From NCBI GenBank assembly GCA_950054485.1, contig CATLPD010000001.1, forward strand, positions 372,001-436,000: a DNA stretch of 64,000 bases, in the 5' to 3' direction. The notes under the pieces were generated by a model, which was not told where the DNA came from, did not search any database, and was given only the letters and a program-made list of their open reading frames with translations. Position 1 is the first letter of the stretch, and each line of letters starts with the position of its first letter. This DNA comes from an uncultured Alphaproteobacteria bacterium (GTDB lineage Bacteria; Pseudomonadota; Alphaproteobacteria; Micavibrionales; CSBR16-224). The position numbers and the translations under genes were made by a program. Positions 24,363 to 33,453 of this stretch are shown one piece after another.

Positions 24363-25373
24363 ATGGAAATTAAAAAATTCCCTGTCCAAAAGACATCTGA
24401 AGACAACGACACTTTGAAATCAGCACGCAAGGTTCTATTGACCGAAGCACAGGCGCTGGAAGAACAGGCCAAACTGCTGAATGATGAATTCGTGCAGGCC
24501 GTTGATGTGATGTCAAATATCGAAGGCCGCGTGATTGTGACCGGCATGGGAAAAAGCGGCCATGTCGCGCGTAAAATCGCAGCAACCATGGCCTCGACAG
24601 GTACGCCTGCATTCTTTGTTCACCCAGGCGAAGCCAGCCACGGTGATCTGGGTATGATCGTACGCGGCGACGTCGTACTGGCGCTATCAAATTCAGGCGG
24701 CAGCAAGGAACTGGCCGATCTGATCGCCTATACTCGCCGTTTTGCCATTCCGCTGATCGGCATGACCAAAAACCGCGATTCCGATCTCGGATCCCAATCC
24801 GATATCGTTTTACAACTTCCCGATTTTCCCGAGGCCTGCCCGAACGGTTTGGCCCCGACGACATCGACAACCCTGTCGCTTGCCCTTGGTGATGCACTGG
24901 CTGTCGCCCTTTTGGAGCGTAAAAACTTTACAGCGACCGATTTCAACACTTACCACCCCGGCGGCAAGCTGGGCGCGCAGCTGTTAAAAGTTGCCGAAAT
25001 CATGCATACAGGTGACGAGCTGCCATTGATTAACGAAACAAACAGCGTGCCGGATGCCTTGGCCAAAATCACTGAAAAAGGCTTTGGCTGTGTGGGTGTT
25101 GTCAATGATGACGGTGTTCTGACAGGTATGATTACCGATGGTGACGTGCGCCGCCATGCGGGTGACGGTTTCCTTGAAAAATTAGTGACAGACGTCATGA
25201 CCAAAGACCCCAAAACAATCGGTGAAAACACATTGGCAGGCACCGCCATTGGCCTGATGAACAACGTTGACGGATCATTCCGCCAGATTACGGTTTTGTT
25301 TGTTGTTGATGATAACAACAAGCCGGCAGGCCTGTTGCACCTTCACGATTGCCTGCGCGCAGGTCTCATCTAA
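24363..25373 (+). CDS. kdsD: Arabinose-5-phosphate isomerase (KdsD/KpsF/GutQ family)
   Basis: Converts ribulose-5-phosphate to arabinose-5-phosphate, the first committed step to Kdo for LPS. The SIS domain spans about residues 40-190 (VTGMGKSGHVARKIAATMASTGTPAFFVHPGEASHGDLGM, ALSNSGGSKEL). Two CBS domains follow from about 215 (IMHTGDELPLINE, VTDVMTKDPKTI). Length is 336 residues. It leads the lptC-lptA-lptB cluster, which fits LPS supply and export being made together. AAGGATATTTAACG precedes the ATG. Two hairpin repeats lie in the leader and could regulate the cluster. Confidence 0.92.
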   Translation: MEIKKFPVQKTSEDNDTLKSARKVLLTEAQALEEQAKLLNDEFVQAVDVMSNIEGRVIVTGMGKSGHVARKIAATMASTGTPAFFVHPGEASHGDLGMIVRGDVVLALSNSGGSKELADLIAYTRRFAIPLIGMTKNRDSDLGSQSDIVLQLPDFPEACPNGLAPTTSTTLSLALGDALAVALLERKNFTATDFNTYHPGGKLGAQLLKVAEIMHTGDELPLINETNSVPDALAKITEKGFGCVGVVNDDGVLTGMITDGDVRRHAGDGFLEKLVTDVMTKDPKTIGENTLAGTAIGLMNNVDGSFRQITVLFVVDDNNKPAGLLHLHDCLRAGLI

Positions 25374-25385
25374 AAAGGACGCCTT

Positions 25386-26051
25386 ATGACGGATGATCAG
25401 CCGAAACGCTATACAGGCGGCTATGCGGGTGATGTGCCGTCGGACATAAAGGTCAATTACGGCTATTCTAAATTTATCCGTTTTTTCAGAAAATTCATGA
25501 TTTTAATCGCGATCGGCTTTATCGCGGCAGTTGCCGTATGGATGCAATATTACAACGAGGGTAATGCGCCTGTCACCCCGACACCTGATGAAACGGCCCC
25601 GCGCGGCCAGGCCGCCCTGATCGAGGCACAATTCGACGGCATCGACAGTGAAAATCGCCCCTATCGCGTCACAGCCGACAAGGCCACACGATCAACAGAC
25701 AATGCCGATTTGGTTGATCTGGATCGTCCAACGGCTGACCTTTTGACTTCAGATGAAAAATGGCTGGTCGGCAAAGCCAACACCGGCGCCTTTGATCAGA
25801 CAACATCGGTTTTGGATCTGAACGGCAGTGTAAAATTATATTATGATGACGGCACCGAATTTACACTGGATCAGGCCAGATTGAATTTAAAAGATACCAG
25901 CGCCACATCCGACGACCCCGTCATGGGTCAGGGCCCGTCGGGACGTATAACAGGACAGGCCTTGAATATTACAGAGGGCGGGAATATGATAACCTTTAAA
26001 GGGCCCGCGACCCTGCGGCTGCGTACGGCAAAAGCAAAGTATAACGAATGA
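25386..26051 (+). CDS. lptC: LptC, LPS export ABC transporter periplasmic protein
   Basis: LptC is the bitopic protein that passes LPS from LptB2FG to LptA. The N-terminal about 35 residues are cytosolic, followed by one membrane helix at about residues 37-56 (FMILIAIGFIAAVAVWM). The beta-jellyroll domain contains FDGIDSENRPYRVTADKA, and VLDLNGSVKLYYDDGTEF is typical. AAAAGGAC lies before the ATG, 12 bases after kdsD. The 3' end overlaps lptA by 4 bases. Confidence 0.88.
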   Translation: MTDDQPKRYTGGYAGDVPSDIKVNYGYSKFIRFFRKFMILIAIGFIAAVAVWMQYYNEGNAPVTPTPDETAPRGQAALIEAQFDGIDSENRPYRVTADKATRSTDNADLVDLDRPTADLLTSDEKWLVGKANTGAFDQTTSVLDLNGSVKLYYDDGTEFTLDQARLNLKDTSATSDDPVMGQGPSGRITGQALNITEGGNMITFKGPATLRLRTAKAKYNE

Positions 26052-26848
26052 GATTATTTTTACTGCTGGCATTTCTGATCTTCTCTGTTCCTGTGTTTGC
26101 ACAGGGCGCAGATACCGTTGATGCGGGCAATACCCCCATTGATATTTCGGCCGATACGGCCCTTGAATGGGACCGCGAAGGCGCGAAATATATCGCCCGC
26201 GGCAATGCCCGCGCCGCGCAGGGTGAAACCGTTGTTCTGGGTGATATTTTAACCGCCCATTATGACCCATCAGGTGATGGCGCAACCGATCTGACAGAAT
26301 TACACGCCGATAAAAATGTTCAAATTATCAATGGCGCCGCAACAGTATCGGGCGATCATGCGGTTTATAACCTTTTGGATGAAACGGCAAAGGTTACGGG
26401 CGATAATCTTAAAATGACGAATGAAGATATGGTCGTCACAGCAAATGATCATTTTATCTATGATGCGGGGGCAGGCACCGTCACCGCGGTTGGTAATGCG
26501 GTTGTCACACAGGGTGATAAAAAGCTGAAAACACAAAAATTAACGGCCTATCTGGAACAAAATACCGACGGCAAAAGCGAGATTAAACGCATTGAGGCGC
26601 CCGGCGCTGTCACGATCACGACACCGACCGAGGTCATTGTCGGCAATCGCGGCAGCTATAATGTTGCGGGTGACAAAGCCGTTTTAACGGGCGATGTCAA
26701 AATCACGCAGGATAAAAACGAGCTGACCGGCCAAAAGGCCGAGGTCAATATGACGACAGGTGTCAGCAAAATGTTTGCGGGCGAAAACAAAGACGGGTCT
26801 GACGGGCGTGTGCGTGGTATTTTCTATCCGAAAGATAAAGACAAATGA
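26048..26848 (+). CDS. lptA: LptA-like LPS transport periplasmic protein (long form)
   Basis: LptA forms the periplasmic bridge that carries LPS to LptD. A signal peptide (MRLFLLLAFLIFSVPVFAQ) is followed by repeated OstA-type beta strands, such as PIDISADTALEWDREGAKYIARGNA and VVTANDHFIYDAGAGTVTAVG. At 266 residues it is longer than the about 170-190 of enterobacterial LptA, with extra beta-jellyroll repeats, and so resembles the longer alphaproteobacterial proteins. It overlaps lptC by 4 bases and lptB by 4 bases, so translation is probably coupled. Confidence 0.87.
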   Translation: MRLFLLLAFLIFSVPVFAQGADTVDAGNTPIDISADTALEWDREGAKYIARGNARAAQGETVVLGDILTAHYDPSGDGATDLTELHADKNVQIINGAATVSGDHAVYNLLDETAKVTGDNLKMTNEDMVVTANDHFIYDAGAGTVTAVGNAVVTQGDKKLKTQKLTAYLEQNTDGKSEIKRIEAPGAVTITTPTEVIVGNRGSYNVAGDKAVLTGDVKITQDKNELTGQKAEVNMTTGVSKMFAGENKDGSDGRVRGIFYPKDKDK

Positions 26849-27612
26849 TGGATAAAACAGAACATAAAAAGCCAAGACTGGTTTCGGAATCCAAAGGATT
26901 ATCCGCCGAACACCTCGTGAAACACTATAAGAAACGCCCCGTTCTGCGTGACGTCAGTGTATCTGTACGTCAGGGTGAAGTCGTCGGCCTTTTGGGTCCG
27001 AACGGGGCGGGTAAAACCACAACCTTTTATATCATGACGGGTCTGATCGACCCGAACGGCGGGAAAGTCAAAATCGACGGTCAGGATATTACATCCCTGC
27101 CGATGTATCGCCGGGCGCGTTTGGGCGTCGGATATCTGCCGCAGGAATCATCCATTTTTCGCGGCCTTTCGGTTGAGGATAACATTCGCGCTGTTTTGCA
27201 AATGATCGAGCCTGATTATCACAGGCGCGAGGAAACGCTTGAAGAGCTATTGGGTGAATTTTCAATCTCGCACCTGCGTCATACGCCGGCGATTGCCCTG
27301 TCGGGGGGGGAGCGCCGCAGAACGGAAATCGCCCGCGCCCTTGCATCACGTCCGCGCTTTATATTGCTGGATGAACCGCTGGCGGGGATTGACCCGATTG
27401 CGATCAATGACATTCGTGATCTGATCATGCATTTAAAAGACCGCAACATCGGCGTTTTGATTACCGATCACAATGTGCGTGATATGCTGGATATCGTCGA
27501 CCGCGCCTATATCCTACATGGCGGCCGCGTACTGATGGAAGGCAAACCCAAAGATGTTGTCGAACATAAAGATGTCCGCCGCGTCTATCTGGGTGAGGGC
27601 TTCTCCCTTTAA
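26845..27612 (+). CDS. lptB: LptB, LPS export ABC transporter ATPase
   Basis: LptB is the cytoplasmic ATPase of the LPS extractor LptB2FGC. Walker A is GLLGPNGAGKTTTFY (about residues 49-63), the Q-loop region is GYLPQESSIFRGL, the signature LSGGERRRTEIARAL, Walker B FILLDEPLAGID and the switch His is in ITDHNVRDML. The C-terminal GRVLMEGKP and YLGEGFSL are family specific. The start reads ATGATG; either ATG overlaps or abuts the lptA stop. lptF and lptG are not in the window. Confidence 0.95.
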   Translation: MMDKTEHKKPRLVSESKGLSAEHLVKHYKKRPVLRDVSVSVRQGEVVGLLGPNGAGKTTTFYIMTGLIDPNGGKVKIDGQDITSLPMYRRARLGVGYLPQESSIFRGLSVEDNIRAVLQMIEPDYHRREETLEELLGEFSISHLRHTPAIALSGGERRRTEIARALASRPRFILLDEPLAGIDPIAINDIRDLIMHLKDRNIGVLITDHNVRDMLDIVDRAYILHGGRVLMEGKPKDVVEHKDVRRVYLGEGFSL

Positions 27613-27745
27613 TAAAGCAACTTCTGTGCCGTTTTTAAAAATTTTAACGACTTGGTAACCCTTTTTTGCTATTCTGTATTTGGGTGAGTAAATCACAAAT
27701 TATTTTGTGGTGGTAATAAGAGCAATAAAAGAGGGGTGTGTTTTT

Positions 27746-29338
27746 ATGGCACAACAGGGTCCACGTTTAGAATTACGTCAATCACAACAGCTTTCGATGA
27801 CGCCGCAGCTTCAGCAGGCGATCAAACTGTTGCAAATGTCGAACCTTGAGCTTTCCGAATACCTTGAAGAACAACTTGAAACAAACCCGCTGCTCGAACG
27901 CGGGTCTGACGAGGATATCACATCACTGGATAAAAGCGATCCGCTGCAATCCGCATCCGAGGCTGATTACCACAGCCTGCGCGAAGACCGCGAAAAAACA
28001 AATCAACGTCAGGATGAAATCCGCCAACAAAAAGAAATCGAAAAAGATAACGAGGCCCCGATGGCTTCGGAATCCGATCTGGATACCGACTTCGACAATA
28101 ACTGGACCAATACGGGGAATGGCGATCTGGAAGACCCCAGCGTTTATGATACGCGCGATCAATCGATGAACGGCATTACCGGCAGCGGCGGATCGATGAA
28201 ATTCGACAGCCCTGATTATGATTTTGAAAACCGCATTTCGGACGAAACCGACCTGCACCAGCATCTGGCCGATCAGGTGCGTCTGACATTTACCGATGAT
28301 AAAGACCGTATGTTGGCCGCTGTCTTTATCGACCATCTGGACGAAGCCGGATATCTACGCGCAGATCTGACAGCAATGGCCGAAGGCATCGGCGCATCGG
28401 TGCAAAAACTGCATGAAATTTTGAAAAAATTACAAGGGTTTGAACCGACAGGCATTTTCGCCCGTACGCCGGCTGAATGTTTTGCCCTGCAGCTCGAGGA
28501 GAAAAACCGCCTCGACCCCATGATGCAGAAGTTTCTGGATAATATGCATTATCTGGAGCGCCACGATTTCGCGGGCCTGCGCAAAGCGGTCGGCTGCAGC
28601 GAAGAAGACATGTCGGACATGTTAAAAGAAATCCGTGCGCTGGACCCGAAACCCGCAACACAATTCGATAACCATATCAGCCAGACAATGATCCCCGATG
28701 CGATCATGACGCCTTTGCCGAAAACCGAAGGCGGCGGCTGGGCCGTGAAACTGAATAGCGAAACATTACCGCGCGTTCTGGTGAATAAAACCTATTACGC
28801 CGAAATCAAGGCCGTTGCCAAAGATAAAGATTCCAAAGCCTTTGTGAACGAACATTGGAACAACGCCAGCTGGCTGGTAAAGGCGATGGACCAGCGCGCC
28901 AATACGATTTTAAAGGTCGCGCAGGAAATCATTAAAAAGCAGGATCTGTTTTTCCTATATGGTATTGAATATCTGAAACCATTGGTTTTGCGTGATGTGG
29001 CCGAAGCCATTGGCATGCACGAAAGCACAATTTCACGCGTCACCACCAATAAATTCATGGCAACCCCGCGCGGCGTGTTCGAATTGAAATATTTTTTCAC
29101 ATCATCGATCAATTCATCAAACGGTATGATGGACTATTCGTCCGAGGCTGTAAAAGCCAAGATCAAATCACTGATCGATGGGGAAAATCCGCATAAAATC
29201 CTGTCAGATGCCAAAATCGTCAAGGCGCTGAAAGATGACGGCGTTGATATTGCCCGCCGTACGGTTGTGAAATACCGCGAGCAAATGGGCTTTGGATCAT
29301 CGGTCGACCGCCGCCGCCAGAAAAATCCCAGAATGTAA
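27746..29338 (+). CDS. rpoN: RNA polymerase sigma-54 factor
   Basis: Sigma-54 directs transcription from -24/-12 promoters with AAA+ activators. The N-terminal activator-contact region reads QSQQLSMTPQLQQAIKLLQ and is followed by an acidic region II of about 110 residues. The core-binding domain and HTH region contain RDVAEAIGMHESTISRVT, and the RpoN box ARRTVVKYREQMGF lies near the C-terminus. ATG 27746 follows GAGGGGTG; an upstream in-frame start lacks the conserved beginning. Length is 530 residues. The last codons lie in a 15-base tandem repeat. In many relatives rpoN is followed by hpf, which here is elsewhere. Confidence 0.95.
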   Translation: MAQQGPRLELRQSQQLSMTPQLQQAIKLLQMSNLELSEYLEEQLETNPLLERGSDEDITSLDKSDPLQSASEADYHSLREDREKTNQRQDEIRQQKEIEKDNEAPMASESDLDTDFDNNWTNTGNGDLEDPSVYDTRDQSMNGITGSGGSMKFDSPDYDFENRISDETDLHQHLADQVRLTFTDDKDRMLAAVFIDHLDEAGYLRADLTAMAEGIGASVQKLHEILKKLQGFEPTGIFARTPAECFALQLEEKNRLDPMMQKFLDNMHYLERHDFAGLRKAVGCSEEDMSDMLKEIRALDPKPATQFDNHISQTMIPDAIMTPLPKTEGGGWAVKLNSETLPRVLVNKTYYAEIKAVAKDKDSKAFVNEHWNNASWLVKAMDQRANTILKVAQEIIKKQDLFFLYGIEYLKPLVLRDVAEAIGMHESTISRVTTNKFMATPRGVFELKYFFTSSINSSNGMMDYSSEAVKAKIKSLIDGENPHKILSDAKIVKALKDDGVDIARRTVVKYREQMGFGSSVDRRRQKNPRM

Positions 29339-29381
29339 AATCCCAGAATGTAAAATCCCAGAATGTAAAACCCCAAAATGT
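29322..29381 (+). repeat. 15-bp tandem repeat at the rpoN 3' end
   Basis: Four units of AAAATCCCAGAATGT: three identical (29322, 29337, 29352) and a fourth (29367) with three changes. The first unit supplies the last rpoN codons and stop. Because the unit is a multiple of three, each repeat spells NPRM-stop (NPKM in the fourth), giving several in-frame stops in series. Confidence 0.9.
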
Positions 29382-29431
29382 AAATTCGCATAAAAAAACG
29401 AACATTTTCGGTTTCGGGGCGTTTGTGGCCT

Positions 29432-30205
29432 ATGAAACGGATTCTTGTTTTAACATTTTTGATGCTTTTTGCCCCGCTGGTTGCGGGATGCGATGATGCA
29501 CCGGACAAGCCTGAAAACCCGGGCGAGGCCGCGATGGTCAGCAATGATCTGTTACAGTTCGACTATAAATACCCTGCAAAATACGATGAAATCGAAGATG
29601 TGCAGAATTGGCTGCGCGCTGACAAAAAGATGTCCTATGAAGATTACATGAAAAAGGCGGAAGAGGGTAAATCAGATAATGAAATCAATAACATTCCCTT
29701 TAAACAGCATGTTTTCACTAAAAAATGGGACGTGACCGCCGATACTGCAGGTCTTTATGCCATTACCAGTGAAACTTATAATATGATGGGCGGCGCAAAT
29801 GGTCAGACCACCCACGATACACTGGTCTGGAGCAAGGCCGAGCAAAAATTCCTGATCACTCCGCAAATCTTTGAAAAACCGCTGGAATTTATCGATATGA
29901 TCAGACCTGCCTTTTGCGAGGGGCTTGAAGAGCAACGCGCGGAAAAACGTATAGGAACAGAGGCCACAAAAACTGACGCCCCTACCCCAAAGGAAGATGA
30001 AGAAGACCCCTTTGAAACCTGCCCTGCATTGGGTCAATTTGCCATTATCCCCTTCGCCGGCGGTCAGACTATCACGGGTTTCAACGTTTACGTGCCCGCA
30101 GGCAAAGCTGGACCCATGTCCGAAGGCACATATATTATTCACCTCATCGTAACTGAAGATATTATCAATAACGCCCGCGCGATTTATATATCAGACTTTA
30201 AATAG
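29432..30205 (+). CDS. Orphan lipoprotein
   Basis: A 257-residue protein with a lipoprotein signal: MKRILVLTFLMLFAPLVAGC, in which LVAGC is a good lipobox. ATG 29432 is used, because the upstream ATG at 29423 adds only MWP. The mature part has no recognised domain and includes a Lys/Glu/Thr-rich low-complexity stretch (TEATKTDAPTPKEDEEDPF). Two cysteines (AFCEGLEEQ and ETCPALGQF) bracket that stretch and may pair in the periplasm. A bidirectional terminator follows directly. Confidence 0.72.
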   Translation: MKRILVLTFLMLFAPLVAGCDDAPDKPENPGEAAMVSNDLLQFDYKYPAKYDEIEDVQNWLRADKKMSYEDYMKKAEEGKSDNEINNIPFKQHVFTKKWDVTADTAGLYAITSETYNMMGGANGQTTHDTLVWSKAEQKFLITPQIFEKPLEFIDMIRPAFCEGLEEQRAEKRIGTEATKTDAPTPKEDEEDPFETCPALGQFAIIPFAGGQTITGFNVYVPAGKAGPMSEGTYIIHLIVTEDIINNARAIYISDFK

Positions 30206-30207
30206 AA

Positions 30208-30245
30208 AAAAGCCGCCGAAGTAATCGGGCGGCTTTCTTTTTGTT
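30208..30245. terminator. Bidirectional rho-independent terminator
   Basis: AGCCGCC (30211-30217) and GGCGGCT (30228-30234) form a 7-bp stem. T-rich tails follow on both strands: TTTCTTTTT on plus, and on minus six T's followed by C. It separates the lipoprotein gene from the minus-strand small open frame at 30260-30301. Confidence 0.85.
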
Positions 30246-30259
30246 AAAATTTTAATCGG

Positions 30260-30301
30260 CTATTTCTTAGCGGCGGGTTTTTTGGCAACTGCTTTTGTCA
30301 T
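30260..30301 (-). CDS. Possible 13-residue Lys/Ala-rich peptide
   Basis: A tiny open frame reading MTKAVAKKPAAKK. An AAGGGAGA ribosome-binding site is placed about 6 bases before the ATG, and the terminator at 30208-30245 follows on the same strand. The KKPAAKK pattern recalls tails of histone H1-like basic proteins. Its length makes coding hard to prove; it could also be the remnant of a longer gene. Confidence 0.4.
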   Translation of the reverse strand: MTKAVAKKPAAKK

Positions 30302-30476
30302 TTCAAGTCTCCCTTATGACTGTTGTGGTAATTATCAAGATGCCGGGAAATATACCTTAAGAACAAAAGTATTCTTCCCCTGTTTTCATTATATATCAAA
30401 AAAAAATTTCACACTAAAAAGCTTTCGCCTGTTTCAAAAGATTGTTAATCTTGGGATAGATAGAAGAGAGAGCAAA

Positions 30477-32834
30477 ATGCCAACAAAAGAACAAGACGAA
30501 AAGAAACAGAAACTCTATGCCGCAGCGCTGGAATATCACATAGCGCCAAATGGCCCGGGTAAGATTGCGATTGTTCCGACTAAGGAGCTGGCAACCGCCC
30601 GCGATTTATCGCTGGCCTATTCCCCCGGTGTGGCCGCCCCGTGTGAGGAAATTGCAAAAGACCCTTTAAAAGCAATGGATTATACCGCCCGCGGAAATCT
30701 GGTTGCGGTCATTACAGATGGTACGGCCGTTCTGGGGCTGGGCGACATCGGCCCGCTGGCTGCCAAACCGGTGATGGAGGGTAAATCCGTCCTGTTCAAA
30801 AAATTCGCCGGGCTTGATTCAATCGATATTGAAATTGATGAAAAGGATATCGACAAACTGGTCGATCATATCGCAGCGCTAGAACCCAGTTTTGGCGGCG
30901 TCAATCTGGAAGATATCAAGGCGCCCGAATGTTTCGAGGTCGAACGCCGTCTGAAAGAACGTATGAATATTCCGGTATTCCATGATGACCAGCACGGCAC
31001 CGCGATTATCGTTGGCGCTGCCTTTTCAAACTGGATTGACTGGTCAGGCCGTAACATCAAAGACATTAAACTGGTCGCAAGCGGTGCGGGCGCATCTGCC
31101 ATTGCCTGTCTAAACCTTTTGGTCGGTCTGGGCCTGCCGCGTGAAAATATCTTTGTCACCGATCGTACAGGTGTCGTTTACAAGGGCCGCAATGAATCGA
31201 TGGACCCACAAAAAGAAGAATTTGCACAGGATACTGATTTGCGCACATTGGAAGATGCCATCAAAGGCGCTGACGTCTTTCTAGGCCTGTCAGGGCCGAA
31301 TGTCCTTAGCCAGAAGATGGTGAAATCGATGGGCGATGCGCCCTTATTGATGACGCTGGCAAACCCAACGCCGGAGATCATGCCCGAAGATGCCAAGGCC
31401 GCAAAGCCCGACGCTGTTATTTGTACGGGCCGCTCGGATTATCCGAACCAGGTCAATAACGTTTTGTGTTTCCCATTCATTTTCCGTGGCGCGCTGGATG
31501 TCGGCGCAACCGGTATTAACGAAGAAATGAAACTCGCCTGTGTTAAGGCGCTGGCGAAACTGGCCCAGCAGGAAGCCACCGCTGAAGTCGCCGCCGTTTA
31601 CGGCAACGAGAACCTGGATTTCGGGCCTGATTATCTGATTCCTAAGCCCTTTGATCCGCGCCTGATTGTCGAATTGGCACCCGCTGTTGCCAAGGCTGCT
31701 ATGGATTCAGGTCTGGCAACCCGCCCGATCACAGACTTTAAAGCCTACCGCCAAAAGCTGGAGCGCTATATCTTTAAATCGGGCCAGCTGATGCGCCCGG
31801 TCTATGATAAGGCGAAATCCGATCCGAAGCGTGTTGCCTTTGTCGAAGGCGAAGAATACAAGGTCCTGCGCGCTGTCCAGACCATTGTCGATGACAATAT
31901 CGCCAAACCGATCCTGATCGGGCGCGAGGAAGTCATCAAAGACCGCATCGAAAAACTGGGTCTGCGCCTTGAAAAAGGCCGTGATTTTGAACTGGTGAAC
32001 CCGCAATCCGATCCGCGCTATAACGAATATTGGTCGATGTATCACGATATTATGGCGCGCAATGGCGTATCGCCGGCAACAGCCAAAAAAGTCATTCGCA
32101 CGTCATCCACCGCAATTGCCAGCATCATGGTTAAACGCGGCGAGGCTGATGCTCTGATCTGCGGCACCTTCGGGCGTTATCGCAAGCACCTCAGACATAT
32201 CCGCGAAATTATCGGCCTGCATGAAAATGCAGCCGCCATGGCGGCGATGTCGGTTCTGATTTTATCAAAGGGCACATTCTTTATCTGTGATGCTTTTGTG
32301 AATCCTGATCCCAATGCCGAAGAACTGGCTGAAATGACTATTTTGGCCGCAGAAGCCGTCAAGCGTTTCGGGATTGCACCGAAAATCGCGCTGCTATCCC
32401 ATTCCGATTTCGGATCGCACGAGGGACCATCCGTTAATAAAATGCGCGAAGCCACCGCCATGATCAAACAACGCGCCCCCGATCTGGAAGTTGACGGTGA
32501 AATGCAGGCGGATTCCGCGCTGATGCCGTCAATCCGCGAGGATATCTTCCCGGGGTCCAGTCTGACCGATGCCGCAAACCTGTTAATATTGCCGAATATT
32601 GACGCCGCAAATATCACGCATAATATGCTGAAAATTCTGGGCGATGGTATTCTGGTTGGCCCGTTGCTGCTGGGTACGCAAAAACCCGCCTATATTTTGA
32701 CACCGTCTGTCACAACGCGCGGCATTATCAATGCCACCGCCGTTGCCACGGTCGAGGCACAATTCGCCGCCAAAGGCGGCCTTGCCAAAGTTCAAGGGCT
32801 GACAGGTAAAGAGAAAAAGAAAAAGACAGCTTAA
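30477..32834 (+). CDS. maeB: NADP-dependent malic enzyme with phosphotransacetylase-like C-terminus (MaeB)
   Basis: Oxidatively decarboxylates malate to pyruvate, making NADPH. The malic enzyme part covers about residues 1-430: [56 protein letters not shown] and [19 protein letters not shown] for NADP. The C-terminal about 330 residues resemble phosphate acetyltransferase ([42 protein letters not shown]), a regulatory domain in MaeB. ATG 30477 with AGAGAGAG is chosen over an upstream start because family sequence begins here. Length is 785 residues. The last about 16 codons are duplicated at 33356-33406. Confidence 0.95.
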   Translation: MPTKEQDEKKQKLYAAALEYHIAPNGPGKIAIVPTKELATARDLSLAYSPGVAAPCEEIAKDPLKAMDYTARGNLVAVITDGTAVLGLGDIGPLAAKPVMEGKSVLFKKFAGLDSIDIEIDEKDIDKLVDHIAALEPSFGGVNLEDIKAPECFEVERRLKERMNIPVFHDDQHGTAIIVGAAFSNWIDWSGRNIKDIKLVASGAGASAIACLNLLVGLGLPRENIFVTDRTGVVYKGRNESMDPQKEEFAQDTDLRTLEDAIKGADVFLGLSGPNVLSQKMVKSMGDAPLLMTLANPTPEIMPEDAKAAKPDAVICTGRSDYPNQVNNVLCFPFIFRGALDVGATGINEEMKLACVKALAKLAQQEATAEVAAVYGNENLDFGPDYLIPKPFDPRLIVELAPAVAKAAMDSGLATRPITDFKAYRQKLERYIFKSGQLMRPVYDKAKSDPKRVAFVEGEEYKVLRAVQTIVDDNIAKPILIGREEVIKDRIEKLGLRLEKGRDFELVNPQSDPRYNEYWSMYHDIMARNGVSPATAKKVIRTSSTAIASIMVKRGEADALICGTFGRYRKHLRHIREIIGLHENAAAMAAMSVLILSKGTFFICDAFVNPDPNAEELAEMTILAAEAVKRFGIAPKIALLSHSDFGSHEGPSVNKMREATAMIKQRAPDLEVDGEMQADSALMPSIREDIFPGSSLTDAANLLILPNIDAANITHNMLKILGDGILVGPLLLGTQKPAYILTPSVTTRGIINATAVATVEAQFAAKGGLAKVQGLTGKEKKKKTA

Positions 32835-32840
32835 ATATTA
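32784..32840 (+). repeat. Direct repeat, left copy (intact maeB 3' end)
   Basis: The maeB codons for [16 protein letters not shown], the stop and some bases beyond recur at 33356-33415 with about 80 percent identity by eye. The two copies flank a single minus-strand orphan gene. Confidence 0.75.
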
Positions 32841-33254
32841 TTTACGTCGTACAGGCATAACGTCTTTTTTATTCATGTATCCTGCGCCCTCGACTTTGAC
32901 GGCACGGTACATTTCTTTGTTTTTCGGCACAATAGCGATTGTAAATTTTCGCTCTTGTGTTTTAGCCTCATCATTAAAAATCATATAAAACTCGGTTTTT
33001 TCACCTTGTTTTGAAACTTGTATATCGCTTAGTTCCGCATCAAGGCAAACAAGCTCGACCCAATCATTTTTTGAAATTTTCACGTTTTCCGGAGGCTCCT
33101 GACCAACATAACGCCATGCAGCACGCCAAGCCTCTTGTGCGTTGTCAGGTAATTCCTGTTGTAATGGCGGAGCGGATGTCACACCCTCAAAAAAAACAAC
33201 ATGTTCTTTAATATCGCCATCTGCAATCCGCTGCTTAAAAATTCTACTTAACAT
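32838..33254 (-). CDS. Orphan 138-residue protein between direct repeats
   Basis: A soluble protein of unknown family. It begins MLSRIFKQRIADGDIKEHVVFFEG and contains QEAWRAAWRYVGQEPPENVKI and TEFYMIFNDEAKTQERKFTIAIV. It has no membrane segment or signal peptide. The stop lies 3 bases from the convergent maeB stop. It has its own near-consensus promoter at 33289-33317. A decayed copy of the maeB 3' end lies upstream of it, so gene and promoter look like a unit inserted at the end of maeB. Confidence 0.65.
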   Translation of the reverse strand: MLSRIFKQRIADGDIKEHVVFFEGVTSAPPLQQELPDNAQEAWRAAWRYVGQEPPENVKISKNDWVELVCLDAELSDIQVSKQGEKTEFYMIFNDEAKTQERKFTIAIVPKNKEMYRAVKVEGAGYMNKKDVMPVRRK

Positions 33255-33288
33255 AGTGACCTATCCTCTACTAAGTTTGATTATAGAA

Positions 33289-33317
33289 ATCATAACACAT
33301 ACCTTTTATTATGTCAA
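33289..33317 (-). promoter_or_regulatory. Near-consensus promoter for the orphan at 32838-33254
   Basis: On the minus strand: TTGACA, 17-base spacer beginning TAATA, and TATGAT, 35 bases before the ATG. Confidence 0.78.
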
Positions 33318-33355
33318 TTATTGGGCTTTGAAATCAAGCCATGCTTTTGGCAGCC

Positions 33356-33415
33356 GCCAAAGTTCAAGGGCTGAGAGGTATAGAGAGAAAAGCAAAAATA
33401 GCCTAACATAATATT
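33356..33415 (+). repeat. Direct repeat, right copy (decayed maeB 3' end)
   Basis: It reads AKVQGLRGIERKAKIA and then a stop, compared with [16 protein letters not shown] at the real maeB end. Upstream of 33356 the match fades quickly. It appears to be a leftover of a duplication and is not expected to be expressed. Confidence 0.7.
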
Positions 33416-33453
33416 TTTATTTAATTAATATAACTCTCTTATATAATTTAAAT

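Noticed and set aside
29322-29381. 15-base repeat as a minisatellite gene or CRISPR
   Set aside because: No spacers, and the unit continues the rpoN codons. The long minus-strand frame across it (FTFWDFTFW pattern) is a by-product of the repeat.
30282-30476. 65-residue N-terminal extension of maeB
   Set aside because: It is unlike the malic enzyme family, and a ribosome-binding site and normal start lie at 30477.
31707-32617. Minus-strand frames opposite maeB
   Set aside because: Shadows of the coding strand with no motif or start signal.
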